64,000 nt of DNA from Rhodococcoides fascians A44A (GCF_000760735.1 NZ_JMEX01000005.1:37897-101896), one strand, 5' to 3'. Numbered from the stretch's first letter, positions 46,048 through 55,228 are shown. A program made the numbers and translations. Notes: a model not told the origin generated them from the letters alone.

Positions 46048-46955
46048 GCGCTCTGACGATCGAGAATCTGACCGTCAGGATTCCGGTGCGCGGCGGTGGC
46101 GTCGTGCACGCAGCCAGCAACGTGGACCTCTCGGTCGAACGGGGTACCATCACGGCGCTTGTCGGCGAATCCGGCTGTGGCAAATCGATTCTCGCGTCTG
46201 CCGTGATGTCGATGCTCCCGAGGGAATCGTCGGTGACGGGCTCGATTTCGGTCAGGACCGACACCCGGACGGTCGACGTGTTCACCGACAAGTCCTTCCG
46301 CGGACGGGACGTGGCACTGATTCCGCAGTCGGCTTCGTCCTACCTGACCCCGGTACGGACAGCGCGCTCACAACTGAACGAAACGATTCGGGTGCTCGGG
46401 TCCACCCACACCGCGGACGACTTGGCCCTTCGAGTCGGGTTGGACCCGGCGGCGCTGGACTGCCATCCACACGAGTTGTCCGGGGGCATGGCGCAACGGG
46501 TCGCGATTGCCGGGGCGCTCGTCGGGGATCCCTCGGTGATCGTCGCCGACGAACCGACGGCCAACCTCGACACCGAACTCGCCGATCGCGTGCTGGCACT
46601 GCTGCGTCGGTCGGCGGACAACGGTGCCGCCGTCCTGCTCATCACCCACGACCTGTCGTCCCTCCTCAGATCGTCCGTCGCCGATCGAGTCGCCGTCATG
46701 TACGCGTCGCGCATCATGGAAACGGGTCCAGCTCGGTCCGTGCTCGACGATCCGTTGCACGACTACACCCGCGACCTCCTGAACGCCCTGCCGTCCCGTG
46801 GCCTGAACCCGATGCCGGGAATACCGCCGCAGCTGACCGACCTGCCCGACGAGTGCGTGTACCACCTCCGACGACCGGACACGATGTTCTCGGGTGGACC
46901 GACGGAGCTGATCACCGTCGGGGCCAGGTCCTACAGAACGAAGGCGACATCATGA
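46044..46955 (+). CDS. ABC transporter ATP-binding protein, DppD-like
   Basis: ATPase of 303 aa. Walker A is GESGCGKS, the signature is HELSGGMAQRVAIAG, Walker B is VIVADEPTANLD, and the switch His is in LLITHDLSS. GTG at 46044 overlaps the upstream stop as GTGA; the longer open frame is a shadow of the permease. The oligopeptide C-terminal extension is short (LPDECVYHLRRPDTMF) and lacks the usual Cys cluster. Confidence 0.88.
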   Translation: MSALTIENLTVRIPVRGGGVVHAASNVDLSVERGTITALVGESGCGKSILASAVMSMLPRESSVTGSISVRTDTRTVDVFTDKSFRGRDVALIPQSASSYLTPVRTARSQLNETIRVLGSTHTADDLALRVGLDPAALDCHPHELSGGMAQRVAIAGALVGDPSVIVADEPTANLDTELADRVLALLRRSADNGAAVLLITHDLSSLLRSSVADRVAVMYASRIMETGPARSVLDDPLHDYTRDLLNALPSRGLNPMPGIPPQLTDLPDECVYHLRRPDTMFSGGPTELITVGARSYRTKATS

Positions 46956-47590
46956 GCCTCGACGCATCGCGTATCACAGCCGCGTACCCAGGCACGAACG
47001 ATGTACTCGTCCGGCAGTCCTTGTCGGTGCCTGCCGGCGAACTCGTCGGTCTCGCGGGACCGTCCGGTTCCGGCAAATCCACCATGGCTCGAGTCCTCGC
47101 GCTACTTCTCGCGCCGCGCGAAGGTGTCGTCCGCATCGACGGCGTGGACGTGAGCGGGGTGGGGTTCTCTGTTCCACCCGATGTGCGGCGGAAGGTTGCG
47201 CTGCTCTTCCAATCTCCGCGATCGGCGACCGATCCACGCATGACGTTGCGGTCGATCATCGAGCAACCCGCTGTGATCGCGCGTCGTGCCGCGGATGTCG
47301 ACGAGCTCGCCGACAGCGTCGGATTGACCACCGACCTCCTGGCCAGGCGGCCTCACCAGGTCAGCGACGGTCAACTTCAACGTGCTTGCGTGGCAAGAGC
47401 TCTCGCGCAGAAACCGAAGTATCTGATCTGCGACGAGGCCACGGCCATGCTCGATGCAGCGACGACCGCTGCGATCGTCCGCTTGATCCAAGGGAATGCG
47501 GACGCGGCCGGCATGGGTGTGTTGATGATCAGTCACGACGTCGAACTCCTGTCTGCGATCGGCGCCGACACCACGTTCATCGGGAGCTGA
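46952..47590 (+). CDS. ABC transporter ATP-binding protein, DppF-like, short
   Basis: ATPase of 212 aa. Walker A is GPSGSGKS, the signature is QVSDGQLQRACVARAL (Ser-Asp-Gly-Gln where LSGGQ is usual) and Walker B is YLICDEATAMLD. DppF proteins are normally about 320 aa, and here the C-terminal oligopeptide extension is missing. The ATG overlaps the upstream stop as ATGA. The shortness resembles nickel-type systems (NikE), so metal-chelate import is possible. Confidence 0.87.
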   Translation: MSLDASRITAAYPGTNDVLVRQSLSVPAGELVGLAGPSGSGKSTMARVLALLLAPREGVVRIDGVDVSGVGFSVPPDVRRKVALLFQSPRSATDPRMTLRSIIEQPAVIARRAADVDELADSVGLTTDLLARRPHQVSDGQLQRACVARALAQKPKYLICDEATAMLDAATTAAIVRLIQGNADAAGMGVLMISHDVELLSAIGADTTFIGS

Positions 47591-47648
47591 AGACGAAGTG
47601 GCCCGAGGATTGTGATTCGCCGGCAACCAGAGCTGCCGGGAAGGTGGT

Positions 47649-47654
47649 AGCGCT
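47649..47654. promoter_or_regulatory. LacI-like half-palindrome (AGCGCT)
   Basis: AGCGCT lies inside GGTAGCGCTTTAG, with a central GCGC as in LacI/GalR operators, about 105 bp ahead of the Gfo/Idh gene. The outer positions match poorly, so this is a weak candidate for the LacI regulator at 56342. Confidence 0.3.
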
Positions 47655-47724
47655 TTAGAGCACTCTCGGACGCCACGTGGTTGACCGTCGACCGGTGTAG
47701 CCCTACTCTGCACTGGGACGTACT

Positions 47725-47740
47725 ACTAGTACGTACTAGT
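47725..47740. promoter_or_regulatory. Perfect 16-bp palindrome before Gfo/Idh gene
   Basis: ACTAGTACGTACTAGT reads the same on both strands and lies 18 bp ahead of the ATG. The inner TAGTACGTACTA fits the T-x-G-T...A-C-x-A style of FadR-type GntR sites. The binding protein is not obvious in this window. Confidence 0.7.
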
Positions 47741-47758
47741 CGTCAGAGCGGAAGAACG

Positions 47759-48790
47759 ATGTCCACGAAGAATCCAGTTCGACTGGCCCTGATCGGTGCC
47801 GGACGAATCGGCTCCAGCCACGCCGAACTCATCGCCCGCCACGTCCCCGGAGCCGAGCTCGTCGCCATTGCGGACCCGACGCCGAGCGGTGAACGGCTGG
47901 CCGATCTACTCGGCGTCGACATCGCGGAGACATCCGCAGCGGCGATCCTCGCGCGCGCCGACGTCGACGCAATTGTCATCACCACGCCGGCCAGGACGCA
48001 TACAGAGCTCGTGGTCGCGGCCGCCGAAGCCGGCAAACACGTCTTCGTCGAGAAGCCGATGGCCATCACGCTGGCCGACGCCGATCGAGCGATCGCCGCT
48101 GCCGGCGCTGCGAACGTGGTGCTGCAGGTCGGGTTCAATCGCCGCTTCGCGGCCGGCTGGATCGCTGCTCGCGCCGCAATCGACTCCGGACGAGTCGGCA
48201 CCCCTCAGCTTCTGAGGTCGGTCACCCGCGATCCAGGTCCGTTCACAGCCGATCCGGCACGAATACCGCCCGGAACGATCTTCCTCGAGACACTCATCCA
48301 CGATTTCGACGCACTGGCGTTCCTCAATCCGGGCGCGAGCCCCACGCGCGTGACCGCAATCGCCGATGCGCTGATCCGTCCCGACGCGAAAGCCGACGGC
48401 CACCTCGACACTGCCGTCGTCACCGTCGAATTCGACAACGGCGCAATTGCTGTTGCCGAGGCCAACTTCAGTGCGCTGTACGGGTACGACGTACGCGCCG
48501 AAGTGTTCGGATCGGGCGGCATGGTCACCGCAGGCAACGTACGGTCGAGCGACATGACCTACTACGGTCCGGGCGGAATCGGAGTCGACACTGCCCGTCG
48601 CGACACCGATCTGCTGCGCGACGCGTACCTGGGTGAGTTCGTCGCATTCGTGAATGCGATCCGTGAGGGAACCGATGCGCCGGTGACCGGTCAGGACGCG
48701 CGCACAGCACTGACCGTCGCACTCGCGGCCATGGAGAGCGCAGCCACCGCACGCTCCGTGGACATCGACGCAACCGGGTTCGACGCATGA
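47759..48790 (+). CDS. Gfo/Idh/MocA family dehydrogenase, inositol 2-dehydrogenase-like
   Basis: NAD-dependent sugar or cyclitol dehydrogenase of 343 aa. The cofactor loop is LIGAGRIGSSH, the Lys of the catalytic set is in VEKPMAI, and the catalytic His-Asp region is IHDFDALAFL. The ATG at 47759 is chosen over an upstream extension. It resembles inositol 2-dehydrogenases (IolG), which oxidise myo-inositol to scyllo-inosose. Overlaps the hydroxypyruvate-isomerase-like gene by 4 bp. Confidence 0.85.
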   Translation: MSTKNPVRLALIGAGRIGSSHAELIARHVPGAELVAIADPTPSGERLADLLGVDIAETSAAAILARADVDAIVITTPARTHTELVVAAAEAGKHVFVEKPMAITLADADRAIAAAGAANVVLQVGFNRRFAAGWIAARAAIDSGRVGTPQLLRSVTRDPGPFTADPARIPPGTIFLETLIHDFDALAFLNPGASPTRVTAIADALIRPDAKADGHLDTAVVTVEFDNGAIAVAEANFSALYGYDVRAEVFGSGGMVTAGNVRSSDMTYYGPGGIGVDTARRDTDLLRDAYLGEFVAFVNAIREGTDAPVTGQDARTALTVALAAMESAATARSVDIDATGFDA

Positions 48791-49578
48791 TCGGCGGGGT
48801 CGACCTTGCCGCGTGCGCGGAGATGCTCTATCTCGATCTGCCGATGCTCGAACGAGTTCGGCGCATATCCGACCGTGGCCTGCTGGTGGAAATCTGGGAC
48901 TGGTCGAACAAGGACATCGATGCTCTCGCCTCGTCCGGGGCCGAATTCTCCTCCATGACAGGCTATCTCGCCGGGAACCTGACCGAACCCGACGGTATCG
49001 CGGAGATACTCGCGTCCGCCGCGCGGTCCCTGGACGTTGCCGACCGTCTCGCATGCCCTCGGCTGAATCTGCACGGTACCGGCCTCGGCGAGGGCGGTCT
49101 GCCACTACGGCCCGTACAGGTGGTCACACCGACGATGTGGCTCACGGCTGCCGACACGTTGCGCACGCTCGCGGAGTTGGGGGAGAAGGCAGGCCGCACG
49201 TTCGTGCTCGAAAATCTCAACGTCGCCGTCGATCATCCCGGCACACCGTTCGCATCCGCCGCGGACACCCTGTCCCTGGTGCGCGCTGTCGACCATCCCC
49301 ACCTTCGTCTGAATCTCGACCTCTACCACGCTCAGATCGGGGAGGGGAATCTGATCGAGTCGGTCACGGAAGCTCTGCCGTACATCGGTGAGATCCAAGT
49401 CGCGGACGTGCCCGGCAGGTGTGAGCCCGGTACCGGAGAGATCAACTACGCCGCAATTGCGTCCGCGCTGAAACGCATCGGCTACACCGGGGTCGTGGGG
49501 CTCGAGGCATGGGCGTCCGCAGACTCCGACGATGCTCTCGACGCGTTCGAGACAGCCTTTGCCGCAGCCAGGCGTTGA
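48787..49578 (+). CDS. Hydroxypyruvate isomerase-like TIM-barrel protein
   Basis: Xylose-isomerase-fold protein of 263 aa. Metal-binding segments are FVLENLNVAVDHPG, LDLYHAQIGEG and IQVADVPGRCEPGTGEINY, the last being the signature of the Hyi (hydroxypyruvate isomerase) group. It probably isomerises a keto sugar or short keto acid. Coupled to the Gfo/Idh gene upstream. An inosose isomerase is the alternative. Confidence 0.85.
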   Translation: MIGGVDLAACAEMLYLDLPMLERVRRISDRGLLVEIWDWSNKDIDALASSGAEFSSMTGYLAGNLTEPDGIAEILASAARSLDVADRLACPRLNLHGTGLGEGGLPLRPVQVVTPTMWLTAADTLRTLAELGEKAGRTFVLENLNVAVDHPGTPFASAADTLSLVRAVDHPHLRLNLDLYHAQIGEGNLIESVTEALPYIGEIQVADVPGRCEPGTGEINYAAIASALKRIGYTGVVGLEAWASADSDDALDAFETAFAAARR

Positions 49579-49604
49579 CCTGGGACGACACAGACACGGA
49601 CAAG

Positions 49605-49636
49605 GCCCGGGGACACCGTCGGTGGCGTCCCCGGGC
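49605..49636. terminator. Strong hairpin between convergent genes
   Basis: GCCCGGGGAC (49605-49614) pairs with GTCCCCGGGC (49627-49636), a perfect 10-bp stem with a 12-base loop, in the gap between the TIM-barrel gene and the convergent MHS transporter gene. It probably ends transcription in both directions; there is no long T-tract. Confidence 0.7.
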
Positions 49637-49658
49637 AGTCGACCCGCTACGTGGGGGG

Positions 49659-51023
49659 TCAGGTCATGTCCACAGCCTTCGTCTCTACGAGGGCCTTGGT
49701 GCAGGCGAGGCTGAGAACGGACAGCAGTGCAAGCATCACGCCGACGGCGATACTGCCGAACTGCGCGGTCAACGGGGCCGCAAGCAGAGGAGGAATCGCG
49801 CCACCCAGTACACCCGCCAGGTTGTACCCGAGTCCCGCTCCGGTGTACCTGAACCTGGTCTGAAACAGCTCGGGAAGCAGGGCGCCCGTGGGACCGTACG
49901 CAATACCGAAAATGGACAGGGTCACACACATCGCAAACACGTACGCACCGGGGTTGCCGGTATCGAGCAGCGGAAACAGGACGAGTGTCCACGGAATCGC
50001 CACCGAGCAGGACGCCATGATGACGCGGCGACGGCCGACACGGTCGGAGTACACCGCGGACAGCCCGATTGCGATGCCGAACACCACGGCCCCGAGGATT
50101 CCGGTCCACAGTACGAACGGCCGGTCGAATCCCAGAGTCTTGGTCCCGTAACTGGTCAGATATGCGGTGCCCATGTAGAAGAGGGAGAACAGCGATGCCA
50201 GTGCACCTGCGGCGAGCAGGACCTCGCGCTTCTGCACGTGCCACGCGTCGAGCACGGGGAGCTTCGTCGCGCGGGCCTGTACCTTCTCTTCCTCTGCCTG
50301 GTTCGCACGGAAGATCGGTGTCTCCTCGATCGCCAGCCTCATGTAGAGACCGATCAACACCAGCACCGCGCTGAGAAGGAACGGAATTCGCCAGCCGTAG
50401 TCGAGGAAGACCTCGTTGGTGTCACCGAACACCGCCCCGGTGATGAGGAACGTCCCACTCGAGAGAATGAACGCCGCCGACGGGCCGAGCTGCGGAAACA
50501 TACCGTAGAAGCCACGTTTCTTCGCAGGCGCGTACTCGGCGGTCAACAGCGTTGCGCCCGCCCATTCACCACCCACTGCGAACCCCTGTCCGAACCGAAG
50601 AACGACCAGGATGATCGGCGCCGCAACACCGATCGTGGCAGCACCGGGCAGAAGTCCGATCACGAAGGTGGAGATTCCCATGAGGAGGAGCGTGGAGATC
50701 AACGTCTTCTTACGGCCGATCCGGTCACCGAAGTGGCCGAAGAGCACTGCGCCCGCCGGACGCGCGATGAAGGCGACCGCGAACGTCGCGAACGATGCGA
50801 CCGTTCCTGCCGTCGAGCCGAGAGCAGGAAAGAACACCGTCGGAAAGACAAGTGCGGCGGCGGTTCCGTAGATGAAGAAGTCGTAGAACTCGATGGTCGT
50901 GCCGATGCCGCTCGCGACCGCGACCTTGCGAACACTCGTCGTCGGTACCGGATGCGGTGCGGACGACGGTGTCGCGTCGGGGGTTCGACGGGTGACCGCG
51001 TCGTCGGGTGTCAGTGATGTCAT
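49659..51023 (-). CDS. MHS family MFS transporter
   Basis: Metabolite:H+ symporter of 454 aa with 12 helices. GIGTTIEFYDFFIYGTAAAL, GHFGDRIGRKKTL, GFAVGGEWAGATLL and the loop VYSDRVGRRRV are typical of MHS proteins (ShiA/KgtP/ProP). The 40-residue N-terminal tail is Pro/Thr/Ser rich. The ATG at 51023 has a GGAGAG ribosome site. It may feed the adjacent Gfo/Idh and Hyi-like pair, although it is convergent with them. Confidence 0.9.
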   Translation of the reverse strand: MTSLTPDDAVTRRTPDATPSSAPHPVPTTSVRKVAVASGIGTTIEFYDFFIYGTAAALVFPTVFFPALGSTAGTVASFATFAVAFIARPAGAVLFGHFGDRIGRKKTLISTLLLMGISTFVIGLLPGAATIGVAAPIILVVLRFGQGFAVGGEWAGATLLTAEYAPAKKRGFYGMFPQLGPSAAFILSSGTFLITGAVFGDTNEVFLDYGWRIPFLLSAVLVLIGLYMRLAIEETPIFRANQAEEEKVQARATKLPVLDAWHVQKREVLLAAGALASLFSLFYMGTAYLTSYGTKTLGFDRPFVLWTGILGAVVFGIAIGLSAVYSDRVGRRRVIMASCSVAIPWTLVLFPLLDTGNPGAYVFAMCVTLSIFGIAYGPTGALLPELFQTRFRYTGAGLGYNLAGVLGGAIPPLLAAPLTAQFGSIAVGVMLALLSVLSLACTKALVETKAVDMT

Positions 51024-51203
51024 GTCTCTCCAGGAATCGGCGCCGAAAGGGTGGTCGGTTCAGGATCGAGACGTTATGTGACGCGCGCCATAGTCGACTA
51101 CCCCCGCATGGGGGTATCCGGTCCACCGAGAAGATCGCACGCGAGGGACCCCTGGCGGTACGGTGATCCCCTGGCCACCTGAACGGCGCGAGGGGAGCAG
51201 GCG

Positions 51204-51815
51204 ATGAAGGTCGACTTCAAGAAGACGATCCCGACCTACTCCGCGCGGCAGGGGCGCTTCGACGTCGTGGAGGTCCCGCCCCTGCAGTACATCGCGATCG
51301 ACGGTTCCGGTGATCCCAACACCGCCCCGGAGTACCGAGAGGCGCTCCAAGCGTTGTTCCCCGTCGCCTACGCCATCAAATTCGCGAGCAAGAACGAGCT
51401 CGGGCGCGACTACGTCGTCATGCCGCTCGAAGCGCTCTGGTGGGCACCGAACATGAACTCCTTCACCACCGCCCGAGACAAGGCGCAGTGGAAGTGGACG
51501 GCGATGATCTTGATCCCCGACTGGATCGACGACGAAAAAGTTTCTGCCGCACAAGATTCCGTCGATCGAACAGGTAACCCAGTGGGTCTTCGGCGAATCC
51601 GAACCATGACGCTGGACGAAGGCCGGTGCGTGCAGACACTGCACGTCGGCCCGTACGACGACGAGGCAGCAATCCTGGCGACGATGCACGACGACGTCAT
51701 CCCACGAACCGGTGCGTCGATGACGGGGAAGCATCACGAGATATACCTGAGCGATGCACGACGGGTCGAACCGTCCAGGCTCAGAACGATTCTGCGTCAG
51801 CCCATCTCTCCCTGA
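51204..51815 (+). CDS. GyrI-like (SHV/AraC effector-binding fold) protein
   Basis: A 203 aa protein with the GyrI-like small-molecule-binding fold. It begins MKVDFKKTIPTYSARQGRFD and has VVEVPPLQYIAIDGSGDPNT, then VMPLEALWW and LHVGPYDDE. Such stand-alone relatives of the SbmC/GyrI domain bind drugs or hydrophobic ligands; function is not established. Its last 19 bp overlap the convergent MATE gene. Confidence 0.85.
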   Translation: MKVDFKKTIPTYSARQGRFDVVEVPPLQYIAIDGSGDPNTAPEYREALQALFPVAYAIKFASKNELGRDYVVMPLEALWWAPNMNSFTTARDKAQWKWTAMILIPDWIDDEKVSAAQDSVDRTGNPVGLRRIRTMTLDEGRCVQTLHVGPYDDEAAILATMHDDVIPRTGASMTGKHHEIYLSDARRVEPSRLRTILRQPISP

Positions 51816-53251
51816 CCGGCACCGAGTACGGCATCGGCCGGTTCGGCATCACCCTTGTCCAGGCCTCGTGCGATGGCGGTTCGCGAGGCGAGCCACAAAG
51901 CGACGCCCGCGACGAGCACGAGACCTTCACTGACGGTCAGCGCCCAGATGATGCCGTTCAGCCCGAACCAGAGGTTGCCGAGAACGACGATGGGGACGAA
52001 CGCAAGACCCTGCGTCATCGACATGATCGTCGCCGGAAGTACGCGACCGGTTGCCTGGAACAGTGTAGTGACCAGTCCCGCGGCACCGTTGAAGATCATC
52101 GACACCAACTGAGCCGTGATCACGACACCGCCGAGGGCGAGCAGCGAGGTGTCTGCGACGAACGCTGCGAACACCTGCTCGCGGAACACGAACACCGCAG
52201 CGGAGAAGACCAGCGCGATGACGCCGACGGCCACACCGGCACCCCGCACCGATGCATACAGTCGCCGCGCATCACCCTTGCCGTAGGCGTAGGCGAGCAG
52301 CGGCAGGCAACCGAGCGTGACACCCATGATGAGAAATTCAGGCACCTGCGCAATGCGTACCGCTACACCCATGGCCGCGAGCGGTCCGTCACCGTACGCA
52401 GCGGCGAGGTTGTTCAGAACCAACGAGGTGACCACCAGGAAACCTGCCTGAGTCAGCTCACCGACGCCGATTCCGAACACCGGCCCGGTGATCGACCGCG
52501 TCAGCCTCACATGCCTCGGCGCGAGGCTGACGTGTTCACTGTGCCGTGACAGCCACGTCACGAAGTACACGGCGGTGACAACGTTCGCGAGGCCGACCGA
52601 CAGTGCCGCACCGGCGACACCGAAGTGCAGTACGAGAATGAACAGCACGTCGAACACCACGTTCGCGACGGTCGACAGGATCAGACCGGTCATCACCTGC
52701 CGCGTCGCGCCCTCTGCTCGCACCAGCTGCTCGAGGCAGAAGGACGTCGTCAGCACCGGAACGAACACCAGCAGCACCACCACGAACGCCGTCGTGGCAT
52801 GGACCTCGTTGCTCTGCGCGCCGAGCATCGCAACGAGTGGATCGACGAAAACGACTCCGGCGGCACCGATCACGCCACCCACCGCGGCAGCTCCCCACAC
52901 CGAGAACGAGGCCACGTGCTTGATCTCTCCGGCCTTCGACGGATCGGCCTCGGACCCTCCGAGCAGCCGTGAGATCAACGCGCTACCGCCGGTGCCGAAC
53001 ACTCCGCCCACGGCCATCACGATTCCCAGAACCGGTGAACCGAGGGTGACGGCAGCGAGGAGTGTGGCGTCGTGGAGCGAACCGATGAACCCTGCGTTGA
53101 CCACGTTGTAGACCGCGGTCACGATCAGCGCGGCGGCCATCGGAATACACAAGTGCACGAGCGCACGAAAAATCGGTGCGGACGACAGATACCACCGGTT
53201 CGAACCTTCGGTCTCGGTGACGTTCTCGGTAGAGGCGGTGGACGTATTCAT
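51797..53251 (-). CDS. MATE family efflux transporter
   Basis: Multidrug/sodium or proton antiporter of 484 aa with 12 helices. It has LCIPMAAALIVTAVYNVVNA near the front and GVFGTGGSALISRLLG, as in DinF/NorM-type proteins. The ATG at 53251 has a GAGGAG ribosome site; the upstream in-frame part is not protein-like. It follows the MarR gene on the same strand after 146 bp, so it is the likely target of that repressor. Confidence 0.88.
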   Translation of the reverse strand: MNTSTASTENVTETEGSNRWYLSSAPIFRALVHLCIPMAAALIVTAVYNVVNAGFIGSLHDATLLAAVTLGSPVLGIVMAVGGVFGTGGSALISRLLGGSEADPSKAGEIKHVASFSVWGAAAVGGVIGAAGVVFVDPLVAMLGAQSNEVHATTAFVVVLLVFVPVLTTSFCLEQLVRAEGATRQVMTGLILSTVANVVFDVLFILVLHFGVAGAALSVGLANVVTAVYFVTWLSRHSEHVSLAPRHVRLTRSITGPVFGIGVGELTQAGFLVVTSLVLNNLAAAYGDGPLAAMGVAVRIAQVPEFLIMGVTLGCLPLLAYAYGKGDARRLYASVRGAGVAVGVIALVFSAAVFVFREQVFAAFVADTSLLALGGVVITAQLVSMIFNGAAGLVTTLFQATGRVLPATIMSMTQGLAFVPIVVLGNLWFGLNGIIWALTVSEGLVLVAGVALWLASRTAIARGLDKGDAEPADAVLGAGQGEMG

Positions 53252-53351
53252 GGCAACTCCTCGTGTGCAGCGGTGGGATCCGGGCATGGTCGGGATCCGG
53301 GCATGGGTGCGAAAGCCCTGTCCGACAACGCGGTACGCGGGCACGGTCGGT

Positions 53352-53378
53352 CGACGCATCGGCGTCGTCGATGCGTCG
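53352..53378. promoter_or_regulatory. Hairpin between marR-like and MATE genes
   Basis: CGACGCATCG (53352-53361) pairs with CGATGCGTCG (53369-53378) around seven bases, a perfect 10-bp stem. It lies just after the MarR stop and ahead of the MATE gene, so it could limit readthrough. A 15-bp direct repeat (53275-53289 and 53292-53306) lies further on. Confidence 0.5.
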
Positions 53379-53397
53379 GAGGTGGGGGCGAGGTCGG

Positions 53398-53844
53398 TCA
53401 GTCGCGGGACGGGGGCGCGAGCTCTGCGGTGACCTTGCTCAGAAGCGTGTGCAGAGTGGTTCGTTCGTCGTCGTCGAGCGGCCCGAGGAGCTTGTCCTCG
53501 ATCGCCCTCATCGCGTCGTCGAATCCGGCGATCAGTGCGCTGCCGGATTCTGTGGCGTAGACCCGTTTGATGCGTTCGTTCGTCGGATCGGGACGCCGCT
53601 CGATCAACCCTCGTGCCTCGAGTCCCTGCAGAAGACTCGACACACTGGCGGGCGTGGTCCGTGTCATGTTCGCGATGTCCCGCTGGATCGCCCCGGGCGA
53701 CCTGGTCAGGTAACCGAGGACGAAACTTTGCTGGTGACCGAGGTCGCGTTCACGAATCCAGTCGAGGCCGGCCTGCTGCTGAGCCCATCCGATCCACCTC
53801 AGTAGGTCGAGAGTGCTGGTGAGATTGACGTCAGGTCCGGTCAT
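53398..53844 (-). CDS. MarR family regulator
   Basis: Winged-helix repressor of 148 aa. The DNA-binding part has RSPGAIQRDIANMTRTTPAS, then LQGLEARGLIERRPDPTNER, the wing with its conserved Asp-x-Arg. MarR proteins usually sense phenolic or drug-like ligands. A perfect palindrome lies right at its start, so self-repression is likely, and the MATE pump lies downstream. Confidence 0.88.
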   Translation of the reverse strand: MTGPDVNLTSTLDLLRWIGWAQQQAGLDWIRERDLGHQQSFVLGYLTRSPGAIQRDIANMTRTTPASVSSLLQGLEARGLIERRPDPTNERIKRVYATESGSALIAGFDDAMRAIEDKLLGPLDDDERTTLHTLLSKVTAELAPPSRD

Positions 53845-53845
53845 A

Positions 53846-53859
53846 GTTAGAAATCTAAC
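53846..53859. promoter_or_regulatory. MarR operator palindrome
   Basis: GTTAGA (53846-53851) and TCTAAC (53854-53859) flank AA. The site abuts the MarR start and lies between it and the divergent AmpG-like gene. A second half copy, GTTAGAGTT, lies just beyond, at about 53861. Confidence 0.75.
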
Positions 53860-53908
53860 CGTTAGAGTTCAAACTGTCAACGCCGTGCTCGATCCCTGCC
53901 TCACTCCG

Positions 53909-55210
53909 ATGTCTGACACGATGTCGGTCATGACGTTCGCGTTGCGGGGGACTTCGTTCACGGTCGGCACTCTCACGCTGCTCACCGCGCTCTATTTCGC
54001 CCAGGGTCTTCCCTACGGATTCTTCACCACTGCGCTGCCGGTCGTCCTGCGTGAGTCCGGATACTCCCTCGTCAAGATCAGCGCGACCGGGTTCCTGTTC
54101 CTGCCCTGGGCACTGAAGTTCCTGTGGGCACCGTACGTGGATCGCTACGGCACCCGGCGACGGTGGTTGCTCGGCCTGCAACTGGGCGCAGCTGCCGTGG
54201 CCCTGGGAATGGCCTTCCTCGAACTGTCCACGAGCCTGCGCTGGCTGTTCGTCGGAATCTTCCTCGTCAACGTTCTGTCCGCGACTCAGGACATCGTCAC
54301 CGACGGCCTCGCCGTCCGACTCCTCGGTGTCCGACAACGCGGCGTGGGCAACGGAATTCAAGTCGGTGCATACCGGATCGGAATGATCTGCGGGGGAGGT
54401 TTGCTGCTGTGGCTCTTCTCGCTCGCCGGATGGCGCGCGCTGTTCGTCACGATGTCCGTGCTGCTGATCGCCACGACGATTCCGGTCCTGTTCGCCCGTC
54501 GACCACTGGCCGAAGCCGACGTGGACACCACCGACGAATCCGAAGCGGGCCCGCTCGTGCGGGCTTCGCTCCTGACCATCGGATGGTTGGCCAGGCTGCG
54601 ACGCCCGGGGATGGTGGCGTTCATCGGGCTCGTCGCGCTGTTCAAGTTCGGTAACTCGATGGGCTCGGCGCTCGTCGGCCCCTTCATGTCCGACAGCGGC
54701 CTGACTCTCGCCCAGATCGCGTTCGTCGACGGGGGACTGTCCTCGGTGGCGGCGCTCGGCGGCGCTGCACTCGGCGCGTGGCTGTCTGTGCGCTACGGAC
54801 GACGGCGGTCACTGCTCGTCGGTGGTGTCACTCAAACCGCAAGTCTGGCACTCTATGTGGTCGCATCGTTGGGCGTCGGCGGATTTCCACTCCTCGTCAC
54901 TGCGAGCGTGGCAGAGCACGTACTCGGAGGCGCAGCGACCGTCGCGATCTTCGCACTGATGATGGATGCAGCCGACAAGCGTTTCGCAGGAGCCGACTAC
55001 ACACTGGTCGCATGTGCGGTGGTGTTCTCGCAGGGTGCTGCAGGGCTCGCTGCCGGCGTGGTCGGCGACGCATTCGGGTTCACGGCAGTCTTCGGCGTTG
55101 CACTGATTCTGTCCGGAATCGGATGCCTGGTCCTTCTCGTCGCGCTCGACCGAGGCATCGGGCCCAGCGGGCTGAAGGAGACCTTTCCGCCGCGTGTCAC
55201 GCGCGCGTGA
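53909..55210 (+). CDS. AmpG-like MFS transporter
   Basis: MFS protein of 433 aa in the AmpG/PAT group, which move muropeptides or acetyl-CoA-like solutes. YFAQGLPYGFFTTALPVVLR and FLPWALKFLWAPYVDRYG are signature segments, and ATQDIVTDGLAVRLL is typical of AmpG. ATG at 53909 is taken; ATGs at 53921 and 53930 are also possible. The divergent MarR operator lies 50 bp upstream and might also control it. Confidence 0.85.
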   Translation: MSDTMSVMTFALRGTSFTVGTLTLLTALYFAQGLPYGFFTTALPVVLRESGYSLVKISATGFLFLPWALKFLWAPYVDRYGTRRRWLLGLQLGAAAVALGMAFLELSTSLRWLFVGIFLVNVLSATQDIVTDGLAVRLLGVRQRGVGNGIQVGAYRIGMICGGGLLLWLFSLAGWRALFVTMSVLLIATTIPVLFARRPLAEADVDTTDESEAGPLVRASLLTIGWLARLRRPGMVAFIGLVALFKFGNSMGSALVGPFMSDSGLTLAQIAFVDGGLSSVAALGGAALGAWLSVRYGRRRSLLVGGVTQTASLALYVVASLGVGGFPLLVTASVAEHVLGGAATVAIFALMMDAADKRFAGADYTLVACAVVFSQGAAGLAAGVVGDAFGFTAVFGVALILSGIGCLVLLVALDRGIGPSGLKETFPPRVTRA

Positions 55211-55228
55211 GCGCAGGGCCCGACAACG

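Noticed and set aside
49509..51017. Plus-strand open frame of 502 codons rich in Arg, Glu, Asp and Gln
   Set aside because: It is the complement of the MHS transporter; antisense of a membrane protein gives such charged runs.
53275..53306. 15-bp direct repeat GGGATCCGGGCATGG
   Set aside because: Only two copies, 17 bases apart, with no partner sites; not enough for a CRISPR array or attachment site.
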